DNA from: Lachnospiraceae bacterium A2
Lineage (GTDB): Bacteria; Bacillota; Clostridia; Lachnospirales; Lachnospiraceae
Assembly: GCA_000403315.2 (NCBI GenBank)
Contig: KE159638.1
Coordinates: 1-64,000, forward strand
DNA length: 64,000 nucleotides
Reading direction: 5' to 3'
Numbering within the stretch: the stretch's first letter is position 1; each line of letters begins with the position of its first letter. A program made the position numbers and the translations under genes. This document shows positions 41,231-50,414 of this stretch, one piece after another. The notes beneath the pieces are model-generated. The model worked only from the letters and a program-made list of their open reading frames with translations. It did no database searches and was not told the DNA's origin.

Positions 41231-41407
41231 CTATTTCAGCCCTGCTTCCTTAAGAATACTATTGAGTAAGCCGATAGGAACATCTTTGCCATGTAAGGGA
41301 ACAACAATAGTTTTCCCATCTTTTTGAAGAACATGGTGGCTGCCGTTAATTCTGGCTATACTCCATCCGTTTTTCTTCAAGATTTTTAGCAGGTCTTTGT
41401 CTTTCAT
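41231..41407 (-). CDS. hicA: HicA-family mRNA interferase toxin
   Basis: A 58-residue ORF reading MKDKDLLKILKKNGWSIARI, then NGSHHVLQKDGKTIVVPLHG and KDVPIGLLNSILKEAGLK. This is the full HicA double-stranded RNA-binding-like fold with the catalytic His in GSHHV. AGGAGGTAGA precedes the ATG on the minus strand. It is upstream of hicB, the standard toxin-antitoxin order. HicA cleaves mRNA in translation-dependent or independent fashion when not held by HicB. Confidence 0.93.
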   Translation of the reverse strand: MKDKDLLKILKKNGWSIARINGSHHVLQKDGKTIVVPLHGKDVPIGLLNSILKEAGLK

Positions 41408-41516
41408 GTTCTACCTCCTTACAAAAAAAAGATAACACGTACTGCACGTATAGTCAAGGGGGAATATTTAATGAAAAAGAATGTTGTGCAAATTTTCAGC
41501 GGCTCTTTTGGAATTA

Positions 41517-41544
41517 AAAAAAGCACCAATATATCGGTGCTTTT
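41517..41544 (-). terminator. Terminator of tRNA-Ser
   Basis: AAAAGCACC and GGTGCTTTT pair perfectly around an 8-base loop. On the minus strand the T-run follows directly. It lies six bases after the tRNA 3' end. Confidence 0.8.
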
Positions 41545-41549
41545 CAGAA

Positions 41550-41638
41550 CGGAGGAGGGGGGATTTGAACCCCCGCGCCGGGACTACCGGCCTACTGGTG
41601 TTCGAAGCCAGACCCTTCAGCCACTTGGGTACTCCTCC
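41550..41638 (-). tRNA. tRNA-Ser (anticodon CGA)
   Basis: The 89-base minus-strand sequence folds as a class II tRNA: acceptor GGAGGAG/CTCCTCC with discriminator G, D arm CCC/GGG with the AAGTGGCTGAA loop usual in tRNA-Ser, an anticodon arm CTGGC-TTCGAAC-ACCAG with anticodon CGA, a long variable arm GCCGG/CCGGC and a T arm GGGGG-TTCAAAT-CCCCC. The anticodon stem closes with a C-A mismatch at 31-39. CCA is not encoded. A promoter (41701-41728) and a terminator flank it. Confidence 0.9.
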
Positions 41639-41700
41639 AAATTAAGAACCCATCCGGTACTTTCTGTCCCCAGATAGGAAAAAAGTAGTGAACAATAACC

Positions 41701-41728
41701 ATTATACCAAATATTTTCAAAAATGCAA
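41701..41728 (-). promoter_or_regulatory. Promoter of tRNA-Ser
   Basis: On the minus strand TTGCAT (41728-41723), a 16-base spacer and a consensus TATAAT (41706-41701) stand about 60 bases before the tRNA. Confidence 0.6.
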
Positions 41729-41738
41729 ATGAAAAATC

Positions 41739-41767
41739 TTGTGGCAGGTAAAATTTTGAGCTATAAT
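41739..41767 (+). promoter_or_regulatory. Promoter of the pfk gene
   Basis: TTGTGG (41739-41744), 17 bases and the consensus TATAAT (41762-41767) lie about 60 bases before the ATG. Confidence 0.65.
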
Positions 41768-41827
41768 ATTTTTGTTATGCGAATTATGTAACAGGGAAAC
41801 GGACGATAGGAAAGGACGTGGAGAACA

Positions 41828-42901
41828 ATGAAAAGAATTGGAATGTTGACAAGCGGGGGCGACTGCCAGGCGCTGAATGCAGCAATGCGCGGAGTTGTAA
41901 AAGGTTTAAGCAAGAATGTAGAGGATTTGGAAGTATACGGGTTCTATGAAGGCTACAAAGGGCTTATCTATGGAAATTACCGTCTGCTTACAGGTTCTGA
42001 TTTTTCAGGGATTTTAACAAAAGGCGGGACAATCCTTGGCACTTCAAGGCAGCCGTTCAAATTAATGCGGGTACCGGATGAAAAAGGCCTTGATAAAGTG
42101 GAGGCCATGAAGCAGACCTATTATAAGCTCCGTCTGGACTGCCTTGTCATACTTGGGGGGAACGGGACCCAGAAAACCGCAAACCTGCTCCGGGAAGAAG
42201 GCTTAAATATCATCCACCTTCCCAAGACTATCGACAATGACATCTATGGCACAGACGTGACTTTCGGGTTCCAGAGCGCCATCAATATTGCGACAGATGC
42301 CATTGACTGCATCCACACCACAGCAGCATCCCACAACCGTGTATTTATCGTAGAAGTCATGGGCCATAAGGTAGGCTGGCTGACATTGTATGCAGGGATT
42401 GCAGGGGGCGCGGACATTATCCTGCTGCCAGAGATTCCCTATGATATCAATAAAATAGTTTCCGCCATTGCAGGAAGGAATAAGGCAGGGAAAGGGTTCA
42501 CCATACTTGCCGTTGCTGAGGGCGCAATCTCCAAGGAAGACGCAAAGCTTTCCAAGAAAGATTTGAAAGAAAAAATGAAAAACAGGAAATACCCATCCGT
42601 TTCCTATGAAGTTGCAGCACGCATTGAGGAAAAGATAGGGAGCGAGGTAAGGGTTACCGTGCCCGGGCATACCCAGCGTGGAGGGAGCCCCTGCCCATAT
42701 GACCGTGTGCTCTGCACCAGGCTTGGGGCCGCTGCGGCAAACTTAATCTTAAAAGAAGATTATGGCTACATGGTAGGATTAATTAATGGAAATACAAAGA
42801 AAGTCCCATTGGAAGAAGTAGCTGGGAAATTAAAGATGGTTGAGCCAAATTCTAAAATCATTAAAGAAGCGAAATTAATTGGCATCAGCTTTGGGGATTA
42901 A
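41828..42901 (+). CDS. pfkA: 6-phosphofructokinase, mixed-type (group III-like)
   Basis: A 357-residue PFK that phosphorylates fructose 6-phosphate in glycolysis. Motifs are MLTSGGDCQALNAAMRG, GGTILGTSRQP, GGNGT at 110-114 and PKTIDND at 132-138, then NRVFIVEVMGHKVGWL and VTVPGHTQRGGSP. Gly113 corresponds to the Gly104 of ATP-PFKs, while Lys133 corresponds to the Lys124 of PPi-PFKs. This G/K combination marks the mixed group III, often ATP-specific. The phosphoryl donor is therefore not certain. It is tightly followed by dnaX (two bases). Confidence 0.9.
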   Translation: MKRIGMLTSGGDCQALNAAMRGVVKGLSKNVEDLEVYGFYEGYKGLIYGNYRLLTGSDFSGILTKGGTILGTSRQPFKLMRVPDEKGLDKVEAMKQTYYKLRLDCLVILGGNGTQKTANLLREEGLNIIHLPKTIDNDIYGTDVTFGFQSAINIATDAIDCIHTTAASHNRVFIVEVMGHKVGWLTLYAGIAGGADIILLPEIPYDINKIVSAIAGRNKAGKGFTILAVAEGAISKEDAKLSKKDLKEKMKNRKYPSVSYEVAARIEEKIGSEVRVTVPGHTQRGGSPCPYDRVLCTRLGAAAANLILKEDYGYMVGLINGNTKKVPLEEVAGKLKMVEPNSKIIKEAKLIGISFGD

Positions 42902-42903
42902 TA

Positions 42904-44514
42904 ATGCCATATACTGCGCTATACCGCAAGTTCCGCCCCCAGGAGTTTGAGGACGTCCGGGGGCAGGAACATATTGTGACAACGTTAAAAAACCAGATTA
43001 AGGCGGAAAGGATCGGGCATGCCTACCTGTTCTGCGGGACCAGGGGGACCGGAAAGACCACCATTGCAAAAATTTTTGCAAAGGCAGTAAACTGCGAGAG
43101 CCCAGTGGAAGGGAGCCCCTGCGGGATCTGCAAGTCCTGCAGGGCTATTGCCGCAGGCAGTTCCATGAACGTGATAGAAATTGACGCTGCTTCCAACAAC
43201 GGAGTGGACAATATCCGTGAAATCCGTGAGGAGGTAGCCTATTCCCCGGCGGAAGGCAAATATAAGGTCTATATTATCGATGAAGTCCATATGCTTTCCA
43301 TAGGGGCCTTTAATGCATTGCTAAAGACATTGGAAGAACCGCCTTCCTATGTTATTTTTATCTTGGCAACCACAGAAGCCCATAAGATACCGATTACCAT
43401 ACTTTCCCGCTGCCAGCGGTACGATTTCCGGCGGATTTCCATAGACACCATATCCGCCCGCCTGGAAGAACTGTTAAGCCGGGAACAGGTGGGGGCGGAG
43501 CCGAAGGCCGTCCGTTATATCGCAAAGGCCGCAGACGGCTCCATGCGGGATGCCTTAAGCCTGCTGGACCAGTGCATTGCCTTTTATCTGGGGGAAAGCT
43601 TAACCTACGACCATGTGCTGGAAGTGCTTGGGGCCGTGGATGTAGAAGTATTTTCCGGGATGCTCCGCAAAATTATTGCACAGGATATTATCGGAGCCAT
43701 TGCCCTGCTGGAAGAACTGCTGGTGCAGGGGCGGGAACCCGGCCAGTTTGTGGTGGATTTTACATGGTATCTGCGGAATTTGCTTTTATTGCAAAGTTCT
43801 GATAATATGGAAGATGTGCTGGATATTTCCAGTGAGAACCTTGCGCTGCTAAAGGAAGAAGCCCAGATGGCGGACGGGGAGCAGCTTATGCGGTATATCC
43901 GCATTTTTTCTGAACTTTCCAACCAAATCCGGTATGCAGCCCAGAAGCGGGTGCTGATTGAAATTGCCCTGATTAAGCTTTGCAAGCCAGAAATGGAGCG
44001 GGATTACGGCTCCTTAGCCCAGCGTGTTGCCCAGTTGGAGCAGAAACTGGAGCAGGGTGCTTTTGTGCCCGCCATGGCAGCCCAGGAACATGGCTTCCAG
44101 GACCCAGCCGCCCATTTGCCCGGGCGGGAGGAAGGCAGGGAAGAAGGGACAGCAAAGAAGCTGCCCAAGGCAATTCCAGAAGATATCCGCGAAGCAGTGG
44201 AAAACTGGCGCCCTATTATCGAAGGCCTTTCCAGCGGGCTGAAAAACTATTTAAAGGCAGCGCATCTCAGCCTTGCCGGGGAAAACCAGCTTTTGGTGGT
44301 GCTGGACGACGAGGTGGCAGAAGGGTTTGTCAGCACGGAAGCCCATATGGAAGAATTAAAAGAGGGGATCAGCCAAAGGATTGGGAAAGAAGTGGAAGTG
44401 AAAATCCAGAGGAATGAAACAGGCCAGCCTTTTGAAGAATCCTATGTGGACCTTGGGAACGTAATCAAACAGGCAATCAATATGGAAATTACCATTGAGG
44501 ATGAGGACGAATAA
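42904..44514 (+). CDS. dnaX: DNA polymerase III tau/gamma subunit (DnaX)
   Basis: A 536-residue clamp-loader ATPase. It shows YRKFRPQEFEDVRGQEHIVTTL, Walker A GTRGTGKTTIAKIFAKA, a zinc-binding set of Cys (CGICKSCRAI), Walker B IIDEVHMLS, sensor motifs ATTEAHKIPITILSRCQ and the lid region. The C-terminal part (about 375-536) is the tau extension with a variable linker. It loads the sliding clamp on DNA during replication. The order dnaX-ybaB-recR is widespread; here pfk is fused on as upstream neighbour. Confidence 0.96.
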   Translation: MPYTALYRKFRPQEFEDVRGQEHIVTTLKNQIKAERIGHAYLFCGTRGTGKTTIAKIFAKAVNCESPVEGSPCGICKSCRAIAAGSSMNVIEIDAASNNGVDNIREIREEVAYSPAEGKYKVYIIDEVHMLSIGAFNALLKTLEEPPSYVIFILATTEAHKIPITILSRCQRYDFRRISIDTISARLEELLSREQVGAEPKAVRYIAKAADGSMRDALSLLDQCIAFYLGESLTYDHVLEVLGAVDVEVFSGMLRKIIAQDIIGAIALLEELLVQGREPGQFVVDFTWYLRNLLLLQSSDNMEDVLDISSENLALLKEEAQMADGEQLMRYIRIFSELSNQIRYAAQKRVLIEIALIKLCKPEMERDYGSLAQRVAQLEQKLEQGAFVPAMAAQEHGFQDPAAHLPGREEGREEGTAKKLPKAIPEDIREAVENWRPIIEGLSSGLKNYLKAAHLSLAGENQLLVVLDDEVAEGFVSTEAHMEELKEGISQRIGKEVEVKIQRNETGQPFEESYVDLGNVIKQAINMEITIEDEDE

Positions 44515-44598
44515 TCCCTGTGTGGGATAGATATCCGGCGGAATAATTTTTGTTTTATGGGAAATATAATAATTTCAGGTAATCAGGAGGAAATACGG

Positions 44599-44955
44599 AT
44601 GGCAAAGCGTGGAGGATTTCCGGGCGGCATGATGCCCGGGAACATGAATAACCTTATGAAACAGGCCCAGAAGATGCAGAAGCAGATGGAAGAAGCAACG
44701 AAGGAACTGGAAGAAAAAGAAATTACGGCAGCCGCCGGGGGCGGGGCCGTGGAAGTCACCATATCCGGCAAGCGGGAGGTGACAAAGGTAAAGCTTGCAG
44801 AAGAAGTGGTTGACCCGGACGACATTGAAATGCTGGAAGATTTGATTATGGCGGCAACAAATGAAGCCTTACGCCAGATTGAGGAGGCGTCCCAGCAGTC
44901 CATGTCGAAAATAACCGGGGGGCTTGGCGGAATGGGAGGGGGATTCCCATTTTAA
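44599..44955 (+). CDS. YbaB/EbfC nucleoid-associated DNA-binding protein
   Basis: A 118-residue protein with a Gly/Met-rich start ([20 protein letters not shown]), the coiled [18 protein letters not shown] segment, a beta sheet ([16 protein letters not shown]) and [20 protein letters not shown]. It ends in a Gly-rich tail. EbfC/YbaB dimers bind DNA and may help recombination with RecR. Start 44599 is behind CAGGAGG; an in-frame ATG at 44557 is less likely. It sits between dnaX and recR as in most bacteria. Confidence 0.94.
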   Translation: MAKRGGFPGGMMPGNMNNLMKQAQKMQKQMEEATKELEEKEITAAAGGGAVEVTISGKREVTKVKLAEEVVDPDDIEMLEDLIMAATNEALRQIEEASQQSMSKITGGLGGMGGGFPF

Positions 44956-44970
44956 CGCCGGGAGGACAGC

Positions 44971-45567
44971 ATGGACTATTACAGCAAACAAATCAGTAAA
45001 TTAATCGAGGAGTTGTCTTCTCTTCCCGGAATTGGAAGCAAGTCGGCACAGCGGCTTGCTTTTCACATTCTGAATATGCCAATGGAGCAGGCAGAAGGCC
45101 TGTCCCAGGCAATTACAGAAGCAAGGCGGAATGTCAGGTACTGCAAAACCTGTTATACCCTGACCGACCATGAACTCTGCCCCATCTGCAAAAATACGGG
45201 GCGGGACCATAAGACCATTATGGTGGTGGAGGACACAAGGGATTTGGCGGCTTATGAGAAAACCCAGAAATACACCGGGGTGTACCATGTGCTCCACGGC
45301 GCGATTTCCCCCATGCTTGGGATTGGCCCCGGCGACATTAAGCTAAAGGAGCTGATGCAGCGGCTGCAGGAGGACGTGGACGAAGTAATCATTGCCACCA
45401 ATTCCAGCTTGGAAGGGGAAACTACCGCCATGTATATCAGCAAGCTGATTAAGCCCACCGGAATCAAAGTCACCCGGATTGCCAGCGGCGTCCCAGTGGG
45501 CGGCGACCTGGAATACATTGACGAAATGACCTTATTGCGGGCCCTGGAGGGAAGGGTGGAATTATAG
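44971..45567 (+). CDS. recR: Recombination mediator RecR
   Basis: A 198-residue protein of the RecFOR pathway that loads RecA at gaps. It shows the helix-hairpin-helix [17 protein letters not shown], a Cys4 zinc finger ([16 protein letters not shown]), the Toprim domain ([54 protein letters not shown]) and the C-terminal [18 protein letters not shown]. Length and sequence are standard. GGGAGGACAGC precedes the ATG, 15 bases after ybaB. The operon ends here with a multi-hairpin element. Confidence 0.96.
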   Translation: MDYYSKQISKLIEELSSLPGIGSKSAQRLAFHILNMPMEQAEGLSQAITEARRNVRYCKTCYTLTDHELCPICKNTGRDHKTIMVVEDTRDLAAYEKTQKYTGVYHVLHGAISPMLGIGPGDIKLKELMQRLQEDVDEVIIATNSSLEGETTAMYISKLIKPTGIKVTRIASGVPVGGDLEYIDEMTLLRALEGRVEL

Positions 45568-45574
45568 CAGAGCA

Positions 45575-45665
45575 GCCCTTCGGGCAATGATGCGCACTCG
45601 TGCGGATAGGAGATGTCACTGCGTGACCGCACTCGGCGCGCAAAGGTTCTAAGCGCCAGTGGCGC
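45575..45665. repeat. Array of four perfect short hairpins (multi-hairpin intergenic element)
   Basis: Within 91 bases lie four perfect small palindromes: GCCC-TTC-GGGC (45575-45585), CGCAC-TC-GTGCG (45593-45604), GTCAC-TGC-GTGAC (45615-45627) and GCGCC-AGT-GGCGC (45653-45665). Each has a 2-3-base loop. A less regular GC-rich tail continues to about 45715. No coding frame or T-run fits. It may be a dispersed repeat or a structured RNA; I do not know it as a named family. Confidence 0.55.
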
Positions 45666-45818
45666 TTGTTCAGGACGGACCGAAACGGAGTGTAGGCGCC
45701 AAGCCCCTCATGTAGGGTATTGCTGTAGAATACAGTCGAAATGTTTTTTTACAGCGTGACACAGATTTCCAAAAATTGCAGACGTATTATGCTACCATGT
45801 CAAAAAAGAGGTGAAGGC

Positions 45819-47678
45819 ATGATAGAAATTGTTTGCAAAAACGGGTTACAAGAAGAAGAAAAAAAGCTATGCCTCCCCAAAAATATCCGCCAAGTGGGAA
45901 GCCCAAGGGGAAGGCATAAAATTTACATAGAAGATTACGTTTATACATATTTGAAAGCCGCAGCACAAAAAAGAGAATCCTGTGCGGTGGTGTTTCTGGG
46001 CAAAAGCCAGGTTGCGAAGGAAATCCGCTATACGTTTGTCAGCGGGGCGGTGGAGTGCGGCCCCGGGGTATTCCAATGGGACAGCATTTGCCTGGATGAA
46101 AATTTCTGGAGCCATATTGAAGGGGAAAAACAGCGGTATTTCCCGGAAAAGGAGATTGTCGGCTGGTTTCTGGGGAAAACGGGACAAGCCATGGAGCTTG
46201 CCCCGGTTGTGGAGGCCGCCCATCGGAAATATTTCCCTGGCAGGGATAAAATACTGATGCTGATGGATATTTTGGAGCAGGAAGAAGTGTTCTTTATCTA
46301 TGACCAGGGGTATCTGCAGAAGCGGGAAGGGTATTATATTTATTATGAGAAAAACCTGCCCATGCAGGAATATATGGTCCAGAAAAAAGAAGAAGATGCA
46401 GGGGGACAGGCAGAGGGCAGCGGGGTTTTGCCAGCACAGGAAAACGGGGAACTTCCGGAAGCGCAGGATGATGAAGGGATAGCCGGAAGGCCGGAAATGG
46501 AAGGATCCCAGCCGGACTCCCCATCCCAACCAGGCAAACCTGCAGGTCCTGGCACAGAAGATGCATCCCAATTAAACGGGGAAGCAAACGCCAAGCCGGA
46601 AGGGGACGCAAACCAGCAAGGCGCCAGTTCCCGGAGCCAGGGCGGGGCTGGCGATAGGCAGCCGGAAGGAACTGCCCCTGGATCCCTTAGCCCGGAAGCC
46701 CGGGCAGGGAAAAGATCAGGCGCAGAGGCAAAGGCACGTGCCAAAGCAGGCACACGGGCCAGGATAGAAACCGGCGAAGGGGTTAAGGAATACCTGGAAC
46801 TGAAAAAGGAATTCCAGGAACTGCACAAAGAACTGGAAAAAGAAATCCCCACAGGGAGCCCGGAAAAGATCTTTGCCAAAAATAATTTGGAAGAACCCAA
46901 AACCCAGGCAGAAGAAGCGCTGGAATCTTACCGCCATATGATATTGGAGCGCCAGGGCAGGCAGATAGCGCGCCAGAACCGTAAATTCCTGTACACGGCG
47001 TCTTCCTTTTTTCTTGTTGCCGTCTGTGTCCTGGGCATTACCACCATTAATAATTACCGGAAAATGCAGGAAGTGGAAGACGTGCTGCATATTATGAGCG
47101 GCAAAACTTCCGATGGGAAACGGGCAGAAGGGGAAGACGGCCCGGTGGTGGAGAGCGTTATGTCCGAAGTAGAACCTTTGGAGGAAAATGGGGAAGGCCA
47201 GCCAGCAGGGAGCGGGCAGGGAACCGATAAAGCGGAGCCAGGGACAGGCGGCGGGACAAGCCAGCCAGCGGCGGAAAACGGGGCAGAAACCGATACGCCA
47301 GAAGCCGGAGCTGGCAGCGGGGAAGGCCAGCCAGCAGCGGAAAATGGGACAGAAACGGATACGCAAGGAACCGGAGCTGACAGCGGGGAAGGCCAGCCGA
47401 CAGCAGGCAGCGGCCCCGAAACCGGGCCTGCCCAAGATACAGGGGCTGCAGGCAGCAGCCAGCCAGACGGCGGCGCCGGGGAGCCCAGCGGTTCAGAAGA
47501 CACCGAAGAAACTTCTGCCGCCCAGCCCCGTTATTATACCGTAAAGCCGGGAGATACCTTAGGCTCCATCTGTATCAGCATTTACCATGACCAAAGCATG
47601 ATGGAAAAAGTGTGCAAAGCAAATGGAATTGACAATGGAGATAAGATTTACGTAGGCCAGAAGCTGGTCCTTCCGTAA
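45819..47678 (+). CDS. Membrane protein with MPN/JAB-like N-terminus and C-terminal LysM domain
   Basis: A 619-residue protein. Residues about 20-190 are a folded domain (IYIEDYVYTYLKAAAQ, IVGWFLGKTGQAM, ILMLMDILEQEEVFFIYD) whose outline recalls MPN/JAB folds, but the metallo-site is not clear. A long Gln/Glu/Gly/Pro-rich disordered stretch follows, then one membrane helix at about 388-410 (TASSFFLVAVCVLGITTI) and a second low-complexity region with repeated AGSGEGQPAAENG units. The LysM motif closes the protein (YYTVKPGDTLGSICISIYHD onward). LysM binds peptidoglycan. The start has GAGGTGAAGG. Confidence 0.7.
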   Translation: MIEIVCKNGLQEEEKKLCLPKNIRQVGSPRGRHKIYIEDYVYTYLKAAAQKRESCAVVFLGKSQVAKEIRYTFVSGAVECGPGVFQWDSICLDENFWSHIEGEKQRYFPEKEIVGWFLGKTGQAMELAPVVEAAHRKYFPGRDKILMLMDILEQEEVFFIYDQGYLQKREGYYIYYEKNLPMQEYMVQKKEEDAGGQAEGSGVLPAQENGELPEAQDDEGIAGRPEMEGSQPDSPSQPGKPAGPGTEDASQLNGEANAKPEGDANQQGASSRSQGGAGDRQPEGTAPGSLSPEARAGKRSGAEAKARAKAGTRARIETGEGVKEYLELKKEFQELHKELEKEIPTGSPEKIFAKNNLEEPKTQAEEALESYRHMILERQGRQIARQNRKFLYTASSFFLVAVCVLGITTINNYRKMQEVEDVLHIMSGKTSDGKRAEGEDGPVVESVMSEVEPLEENGEGQPAGSGQGTDKAEPGTGGGTSQPAAENGAETDTPEAGAGSGEGQPAAENGTETDTQGTGADSGEGQPTAGSGPETGPAQDTGAAGSSQPDGGAGEPSGSEDTEETSAAQPRYYTVKPGDTLGSICISIYHDQSMMEKVCKANGIDNGDKIYVGQKLVLP

Positions 47679-47746
47679 AAATTTGGGACGAACTGCCTCC
47701 TGTGGAAAATATACCTTGCAGGACGGGCTTGCGTGGAGGTGTAGCA

Positions 47747-48931
47747 TTGGCAGATAAAGCATACCGGGTTGTAAAATCGGATGTAAAGGGAATGAATGAG
47801 AAAATCCAGAAGCACCGGAGGAAAATCCTCCGCTGGATTGCTTTTGTGACGGCGTCTGTGCTGATTGGGGCTGCCGGGGTGTATATCTATCTGCAGACAA
47901 GGACGTATACTGGGTATGACGTGCTGAAATCTGTGGAACGGGAAGACTCCCCCGGGACCCAATTCCGCATTTTTAATGGAAATATCCTGAAATACAGCAA
48001 AGACGGAGCCTCCCTTGTGGACGTGAATAATAAGCTTATCTGGAACCAGACCTTTGAAATGCAGTCGCCCATGGTGGATTTCTGTGAAAATTATGTGGCA
48101 ATTGCAGACAAGAAAGGCGACAGGGTTTATATTATGGACGCCGCAGGCCCTTGTGGGGAACTCAAGACCTCCATGCCCATCCAGCGGGTGAAAACGGCTG
48201 GGCAAGGGATGGTTGCCATATTGATGGAGCAGGGAGGGACCGGCTATATCCAGATGTACGATAAGTCGGGGGAATTTCTCGCAGAAGGGGAAGTGCACAC
48301 AGAAAACAGCGGCTACCCGCTGGACATTGCTGTTTCCAATGACGGCAAGAAGCTTGCGGTGTCCCTGCTGGACGTAAATAGCGGGAATGTAAAGACCACC
48401 ATTACATTTTTTAATTTTGATGCGGTAGGGCAGAACGAGATTGACAATATTGTAGGCCAGTACTCCTATGAAGACATGGTTGTCCCCAAAGTGGAATTTT
48501 TGACAAACGACGTAATGGTGGCGTTTGGCAGCAAGAAAACCATTATTTTTGAAGGCTCCCAGAAGCCCAAAATGAAAAAAGAAGTGGAAGTGAAACAGGA
48601 AATCCGCAGCATTTTTTATAATGACGCCTATTTTGGCTTTGTATTTGAAAATGAAAATGCAGAATCCTCTTATAAAATGCAGATCCATGACTTACGGGGG
48701 GCAGAAGTCGTTTCCAGGGATTTCAAGATGGAATATCAGGAAATCGGGTTTTTGGAAAATGATGAAATATGCATTCGGAATGACTTGGAATGTGCCATAT
48801 TTACCTTGCGGGGCGTGGAAAAGTTCCATGCAAATTTCGAGAAAAGCATCTGGAAAGCCATGTCATTAGGCAGGATCAGGGATTACGTATTCCTGATGGA
48901 TGGGGAAACCCAGCGGGTCAGGCTAAAATAA
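47747..48931 (+). CDS. DUF5711-type membrane-anchored beta-propeller-like protein
   Basis: A 394-residue protein with one N-terminal membrane helix (AFVTASVLIGAAGVYIYL), then an extracellular region of repeated beta motifs (GNILKYSKDGASLVDVNNKLIW, NYVAIADKKGDRVYIMDAAG, VAVSNDGKKLAVSLLDVNSG), as in propeller-like DUF5711 proteins. Function is unknown. The likely start is TTG 47747 behind GGAGGTG with five bases of spacing; ATG 47702 has no site. It lies between the LysM protein and CvpA gene in one apparent operon. Confidence 0.75.
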   Translation: MADKAYRVVKSDVKGMNEKIQKHRRKILRWIAFVTASVLIGAAGVYIYLQTRTYTGYDVLKSVEREDSPGTQFRIFNGNILKYSKDGASLVDVNNKLIWNQTFEMQSPMVDFCENYVAIADKKGDRVYIMDAAGPCGELKTSMPIQRVKTAGQGMVAILMEQGGTGYIQMYDKSGEFLAEGEVHTENSGYPLDIAVSNDGKKLAVSLLDVNSGNVKTTITFFNFDAVGQNEIDNIVGQYSYEDMVVPKVEFLTNDVMVAFGSKKTIIFEGSQKPKMKKEVEVKQEIRSIFYNDAYFGFVFENENAESSYKMQIHDLRGAEVVSRDFKMEYQEIGFLENDEICIRNDLECAIFTLRGVEKFHANFEKSIWKAMSLGRIRDYVFLMDGETQRVRLK

Positions 48932-48987
48932 AGTGCGCTGGGAAGATGGGGCTGGATAAGAAAAGCTGGAAATGGAGTACAACGCAG

Positions 48988-49563
48988 ATGGATATATTAT
49001 TAATAGCAGTACTGGTAATTTTGGGATGTTTTGGGCTGCATGGGTATCTCAGGGGGATGGTAAGGATGGTATTTTCCCTGGCGGCAACCTTCCTTGCCAT
49101 AGGGCTTGCCTGCTGGGCAACGCCATATGTAGGGGAGTTCCTGCAGGCCCAGACGCCTTTGCAGGAGTTTATCCAGGAAAAATGCATAGAAGCCATACAG
49201 GAAAATATCGGGCTGGACTTGGAAGGCAGCATAGCCCTTGGAGGGGGCATAGAGCAGGCTGCAAATCTGGCGCTCCAAAGGATTGCCTGGATTGTGTCTT
49301 TCATCCTGATAAGCATCCTTCTTGGGGTTCTGGTCCATGTCCTTGACATCCTCGCAAAATTGCCGGTCATCGAAAGCATTAACCACCTTGGCGGCCTTGC
49401 AGTGGGCTTGCTGGAAGGGGTAGTAGTGGTGTGGATTCTCCTTTTCGTAATCGTCCTCTGCCAGGGGACGGAGTGGGGCAGGCCCATGATGGAATCCATC
49501 CAGCAGAACCCCTTGCTGCGGCTTTTGTATGAAAATAATGTGCTGGAGCAGTTTTTCTCTTAG
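48988..49563 (+). CDS. CvpA-family membrane protein
   Basis: A 191-residue protein with three to four hydrophobic helices: LLIAVLVILGCFGLHGYLRGM, MVFSLAATFLAIGLACW, RIAWIVSFILISILLGVLV and HLGGLAVGLLEGVVVVWILL. This is the outline of CvpA, which is needed for colicin V export in E. coli and for cell-wall or membrane homeostasis in other bacteria. ATG 48988 is preferred (GGAG ten bases ahead); an ATG at 48946 would add 14 residues. It is the third gene of the LysM-DUF5711-CvpA set. Confidence 0.85.
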   Translation: MDILLIAVLVILGCFGLHGYLRGMVRMVFSLAATFLAIGLACWATPYVGEFLQAQTPLQEFIQEKCIEAIQENIGLDLEGSIALGGGIEQAANLALQRIAWIVSFILISILLGVLVHVLDILAKLPVIESINHLGGLAVGLLEGVVVVWILLFVIVLCQGTEWGRPMMESIQQNPLLRLLYENNVLEQFFS

Positions 49564-49615
49564 CATTCCGCATTATTTGCTGCAGCAGGAAGGGGGCTGT
49601 GTTTTGCGGAGGGGG

Positions 49616-50173
49616 TTACCCGTTCCACCTCTTGTTTTGCTCTAAAATGTCCTGCAGTTTCCGTTTTGCCCGCATAGAAATATGCCGGATGTTGTCCGGT
49701 GTCTTTCCCATTTCTTTTGCGATTTCATTCGGTGTCAGTTCATGGTAGTATTGCAGGGCAAGGACTTCCTGATAAGGCTCTTTCAATTGTTTCAGCAGCC
49801 CGGACATGGCTTCCTGCAGCTCATAATCCTCTATCAGGAGGTCAGGGCCTTTGTCTGCGGCATGTTCTTCCTGCATCCATCCTTCATCCAGTTCTACTTC
49901 TTCCAGGGATTTTCTCCGTCGGTACAAGTTGAAGCATTTGTGCTTGACAGTGGTTTTCATATAGTGCCACACCTGATACGGTTCTTTGTCGATGATTTTG
50001 TCCACATGGTCAATCAGCGACAGGAACGATTCATGCACAATATCCTCAGCATCCGCATTGTTGTGCAGGATATCATATGCAATGAAAAACATTTCCTCCC
50101 TGTGGGCAGTGTAAATTGAAGTAAAAAATTCCTTTTCCCTGTCTGTTTCCAGCAGGAGTAAATATTGAAGCAT
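49616..50173 (-). CDS. ECF sigma factor
   Basis: A 185-residue ECF-type factor. Region 2 is IYTAHREEMFFIAYDILHNNADAEDIVHESFLSL and the linked YQVWHYMKTTVKHKCFNLYRRR. Region 4 is ALQYYHELTPNEIAKEMGKTPDNIRHISMRAKRKL. Length fits the class. No anti-sigma factor is next to it. GGGAGGGAAGT precedes the ATG on the minus strand. The target genes are unknown. About 240 bases upstream to the next gene show nothing else. Confidence 0.9.
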   Translation of the reverse strand: MLQYLLLLETDREKEFFTSIYTAHREEMFFIAYDILHNNADAEDIVHESFLSLIDHVDKIIDKEPYQVWHYMKTTVKHKCFNLYRRRKSLEEVELDEGWMQEEHAADKGPDLLIEDYELQEAMSGLLKQLKEPYQEVLALQYYHELTPNEIAKEMGKTPDNIRHISMRAKRKLQDILEQNKRWNG

Positions 50174-50414
50174 ACTTCCCTCCCTAATACCCTTTATCTT
50201 TTGTAAAAGTGTTGTATGTATTTGGCAGCAGATAACCGCCGTCCATAATTATTTTATATACTGCTGCTTGGAATTTCAACCCTGTAACGACAAAATCGAA
50301 GAATTTTGCCGTTAATCCGAGAAATGCGAATTTCTTTGTAGGGTGTTTTTCTGGTTGCCGCAGATTTTCAATGGCATAGCCGCTGGCTGAATATCTTTGC
50401 TTTGTGTGCTATGT

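Noticed and set aside
42904..44514. Programmed frameshift in dnaX producing gamma
   Set aside because: I found no slippery A-rich heptamer with a stem-loop in the region where E. coli has it, so one full-length product is assumed.
46343..47503. Several minus-strand ORFs of 150-240 codons
   Set aside because: They are antisense to the GC-rich repeats of the LysM protein gene and have Pro/Ser-rich, motif-free sequence.
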